From Flavobacterium sp. (GTDB lineage Bacteria > Bacteroidota > Bacteroidia > Flavobacteriales > Flavobacteriaceae): DNA of 64,000 nt. Position 1 is the first letter of the stretch; each line of letters begins with the position of its first letter. Where the stretch lies: the NCBI RefSeq assembly GCF_029945805.1, contig NZ_JAQSDH010000035.1, positions 124,001-188,000 of the forward strand. The letters run 5' to 3'. Of this stretch, positions 62,160-64,000 are shown one piece after another. A program made the translations under genes and the position numbers. The notes beneath the pieces were generated by a model that was not told where the DNA came from, searched no databases, and worked only from the letters and a program-made list of their open reading frames with translations.

Positions 62160-63389
62160 ATGAAACATTTCTTAATTATAGCCTTGCTTTTTTCATTCTC
62201 AGTAAAGGGAACCACCATTCATGTGGGCAAAAGCTATCCTATCAAATCTATTAAAAAAGGAATTGAAGTTGCCAAAAAAGGCGATACATTGATGGTTCAT
62301 ACCGGATTATATAAAGAAGGAAATATAATAATTGATAAAAAAATTGTCTTTATAGGTAAAGGTTTACCCGTTTTAGATGGTGAAAAAAAACACGAAGTGC
62401 TATCTGTAAAAGCGGATAGCGTTGTAGTTGATGGTTTTAAAGTGATACGATCTTCGTATGCAACAATCACCGACCCATGTGGAATAAAAGTATATAACAG
62501 AAAGTATGTTGCGATTCAAAACAATGTTTTAGATGATAATTTTTTTGGAATATACCTTCAGAATTGCCAAAAGTGCACCATAAAAAATAATTCTTTAAAA
62601 GCTTATGGTAAAGAAGAACAACAACTTGGAAATGGGATTCATTGTTGGAAATCAAATGAAATCTTAATTATTGGCAATACAATTGACGGTCATCGCGATG
62701 GTATTTATTTCGAATTTGTATACGATTCTCTGATTTGGAGAAATATAAGCACCAATAACGTTAGGTACGGACTCCATTTTATGTTTTCTCATAGCGATAC
62801 CTACATTACCAATGTTTTTGAAAATAATGGAGCAGGTGTTTCTGTGATGTACACGAAAAACGTAAAAATGTTTAACAACTATTTTGAAGAAAATTGGGGC
62901 GATTCATCGCACGGAATTTTACTTAAAGACATTACGGACAGTTATATTTTTAATAATAAATTTATCAAAAACACATCGGCTATTTACATGGAAGGTGCGT
63001 CCAGAAATAAAATTGAAAAAAACGTTTTTATTTCAAACGGTTGGGGATTGAAAATTCAAGCTAGTTGCATGGATAATGTAATTGTAAACAACAATTTTTT
63101 TAAAAATACTTTTGATATCAGCACCAACGGAAGTTTAGTTTTAAATACGTTCGACTCTAATTTTTGGGACAAATACGAAGGGTATGATTTGGATAAAAAC
63201 GGAATTGGTGATGTTCCCTATCATCCGTTAAGTTTGTTTGCAGTTTTAACAGAATCCACGCCATCCGCTATGCTCTTGTACCGAAGTTTTATGATTACCT
63301 TATTAGATAAGTCAGAAAAAATTCTACCGAGTATAACGCCAGATAATTTTTTAGATAAAACGCCATTAATCAAATCAATGCCATTATGA
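62160..63389 (+). CDS. nosD: NosD periplasmic copper-site maturation protein
   Basis: The 409-residue protein has a signal peptide (MKHFLIIALLFSFSVKG) and a right-handed parallel beta-helix of CASH/carbohydrate-binding-like repeats (NNVLDDNFFGIYLQNCQKCTIKNN, NRISTNNVRYGLHFMFSHSD and following turns). NosD works with the NosFY ABC transporter in supplying NosZ with sulfur and copper. The conserved RYGLHFMFS motif is visible. Its stop overlaps the nosF start as ATGA. Confidence 0.94.
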   Translation: MKHFLIIALLFSFSVKGTTIHVGKSYPIKSIKKGIEVAKKGDTLMVHTGLYKEGNIIIDKKIVFIGKGLPVLDGEKKHEVLSVKADSVVVDGFKVIRSSYATITDPCGIKVYNRKYVAIQNNVLDDNFFGIYLQNCQKCTIKNNSLKAYGKEEQQLGNGIHCWKSNEILIIGNTIDGHRDGIYFEFVYDSLIWRNISTNNVRYGLHFMFSHSDTYITNVFENNGAGVSVMYTKNVKMFNNYFEENWGDSSHGILLKDITDSYIFNNKFIKNTSAIYMEGASRNKIEKNVFISNGWGLKIQASCMDNVIVNNNFFKNTFDISTNGSLVLNTFDSNFWDKYEGYDLDKNGIGDVPYHPLSLFAVLTESTPSAMLLYRSFMITLLDKSEKILPSITPDNFLDKTPLIKSMPL

Positions 63390-64000
63390 TTGAAATAAAA
63401 GATATAAATAAAAAATTCGGAAAATTAGAAGTTTTAAAAAAGGTAACGCTTTCGTGTAAAAAAGGACAATGTATCGCGTTAATTGGCCCAAATGGTTGTG
63501 GAAAAACGACCTTAATAAAATCGGTTCTTGGGATGGTCTTACCCGATAATGGTGCAATTGAATTTAATGGAAAATCAGTTTTAGGCGAATACATTTATCG
63601 TGAAAACATTGGTTACATGCCTCAAATTGGTCGTTATCCGGATAATATGACTATTGGCCAAATTATTGACATGATTAAAAAAATTCGGAACTCAAATCAT
63701 GAATTGGATGAAGATTTGCTAAAAGCTTTCGAACTTGAAAAAATGTTTGACAAACAAATGCGAACACTTTCAGGCGGAACTACTCAAAAAGTCAGTGCGG
63801 TTTTAGCGTTTTTATTCAACCCAGACGTGTTAATTTTAGACGAACCAACGGCAGGTTTAGATCCGTTAGCCTCTGAAATCTTGAAAGAAAAAATCATTAA
63901 AGAAAAACAAAAAGGGAAACTTATTTTAATCACATCCCATTTATTAAGTGAATTAGATGATTTGATTACCGAACTTATTTTCATGCAAGATGGTGAAGTT
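63386..64000 (+). CDS. nosF: NosF ABC transporter ATP-binding protein (partial)
   Basis: The frame opens with an ATG at 63386, overlapping the nosD stop, and is cut by the window end after 205 codons. It has Walker A GPNGCGKTT, the Q-loop region YMPQIG, the ABC signature LSGGTTQK, and Walker B LILDEPTAGLDP with the H-loop TSHLLSELDD. With NosY (not in the window) and NosD it forms the transporter that helps assemble NosZ. Position and sequence make the call firm. Confidence 0.94.
   Translation, partial: MIEIKDINKKFGKLEVLKKVTLSCKKGQCIALIGPNGCGKTTLIKSVLGMVLPDNGAIEFNGKSVLGEYIYRENIGYMPQIGRYPDNMTIGQIIDMIKKIRNSNHELDEDLLKAFELEKMFDKQMRTLSGGTTQKVSAVLAFLFNPDVLILDEPTAGLDPLASEILKEKIIKEKQKGKLILITSHLLSELDDLITELIFMQDGEV

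Overview
The window looks like chromosomal DNA of a Flavobacterium-like member of the Bacteroidota. The evidence is the low GC content, promoters with a TAnnTTTG -7 box, weak Shine-Dalgarno sites, an RteC-type mobile-element regulator, and housekeeping genes that recur in Flavobacteriia (ribB-like, lptF-like, lolA, ftsK; holA; tilS; dsbD). The species cannot be named from the sequence alone.

Positions 1 to about 23,806 look like a genomic island beside the 3' end of a tRNA-Ser(UGA) gene (23807-23891, minus strand). Next to the tRNA lie a tyrosine integrase, an rteC-like gene, an excisionase-like HTH gene, a 33-residue Cys-rich reading frame, a replisome-organiser-like protein and a DnaC-like ATPase, all on the minus strand. 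Further in is a defence block on the plus strand: hsdM, hsdS, a TIR protein, a stand-alone SLOG-like protein, a ThsB-like second TIR protein, a DUF262/HNH (GmrSD-like) protein, an AbiEi/AbiEii-like toxin-antitoxin pair, hsdR (frameshifted near its 3' end) and a WYL regulator. At the left edge, on the minus strand, is a SrfB/SrfC-like pair: an Hsp70/actin-fold ATPase and a P-loop GTPase-like protein that runs off the window. The far attachment site was not found here. The best candidate for an undescribed system is the TIR / SLOG / ThsB-like trio. It has the parts of Thoeris split over three short genes, embedded inside a type I restriction operon.

From 23.9 to 58.4 kb the sequence is core genome. 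It contains a ribB-like gene whose GTP cyclohydrolase half has lost its zinc cysteines, with lptF-like, lolA and ftsK; an arsenic-resistance operon (arsR, DUF6428, arsenate reductase-like phosphatase, Acr3 pump); lipoamide dehydrogenase; an amino acid permease bracketed by inverted copies of a short repeat; katG with a candidate operator; pabB-like, tilS, dsbD, uvrD/pcrA, threonylcarbamoyl-AMP synthase, OmpA lipoprotein, glycosyltransferase, holA, an NlpC/P60 peptidase and a zinc alcohol dehydrogenase. Several intergenic gaps hold tandem arrays of a TCTAA-based nonamer or a GGGAAAA heptamer.

From 58.5 kb to the right edge is a nitrous oxide reduction cluster: lipoprotein cytochrome c, clade II-like Sec/lipoprotein NosZ, a membrane protein, NosL, NosD and NosF (cut by the window end). 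It is preceded by an FNR/CRP-type palindrome centred about 43 bases upstream of the predicted transcription start, which fits anaerobic activation. All functional calls rest on reading the sequence and on known family motifs; no database search was run.
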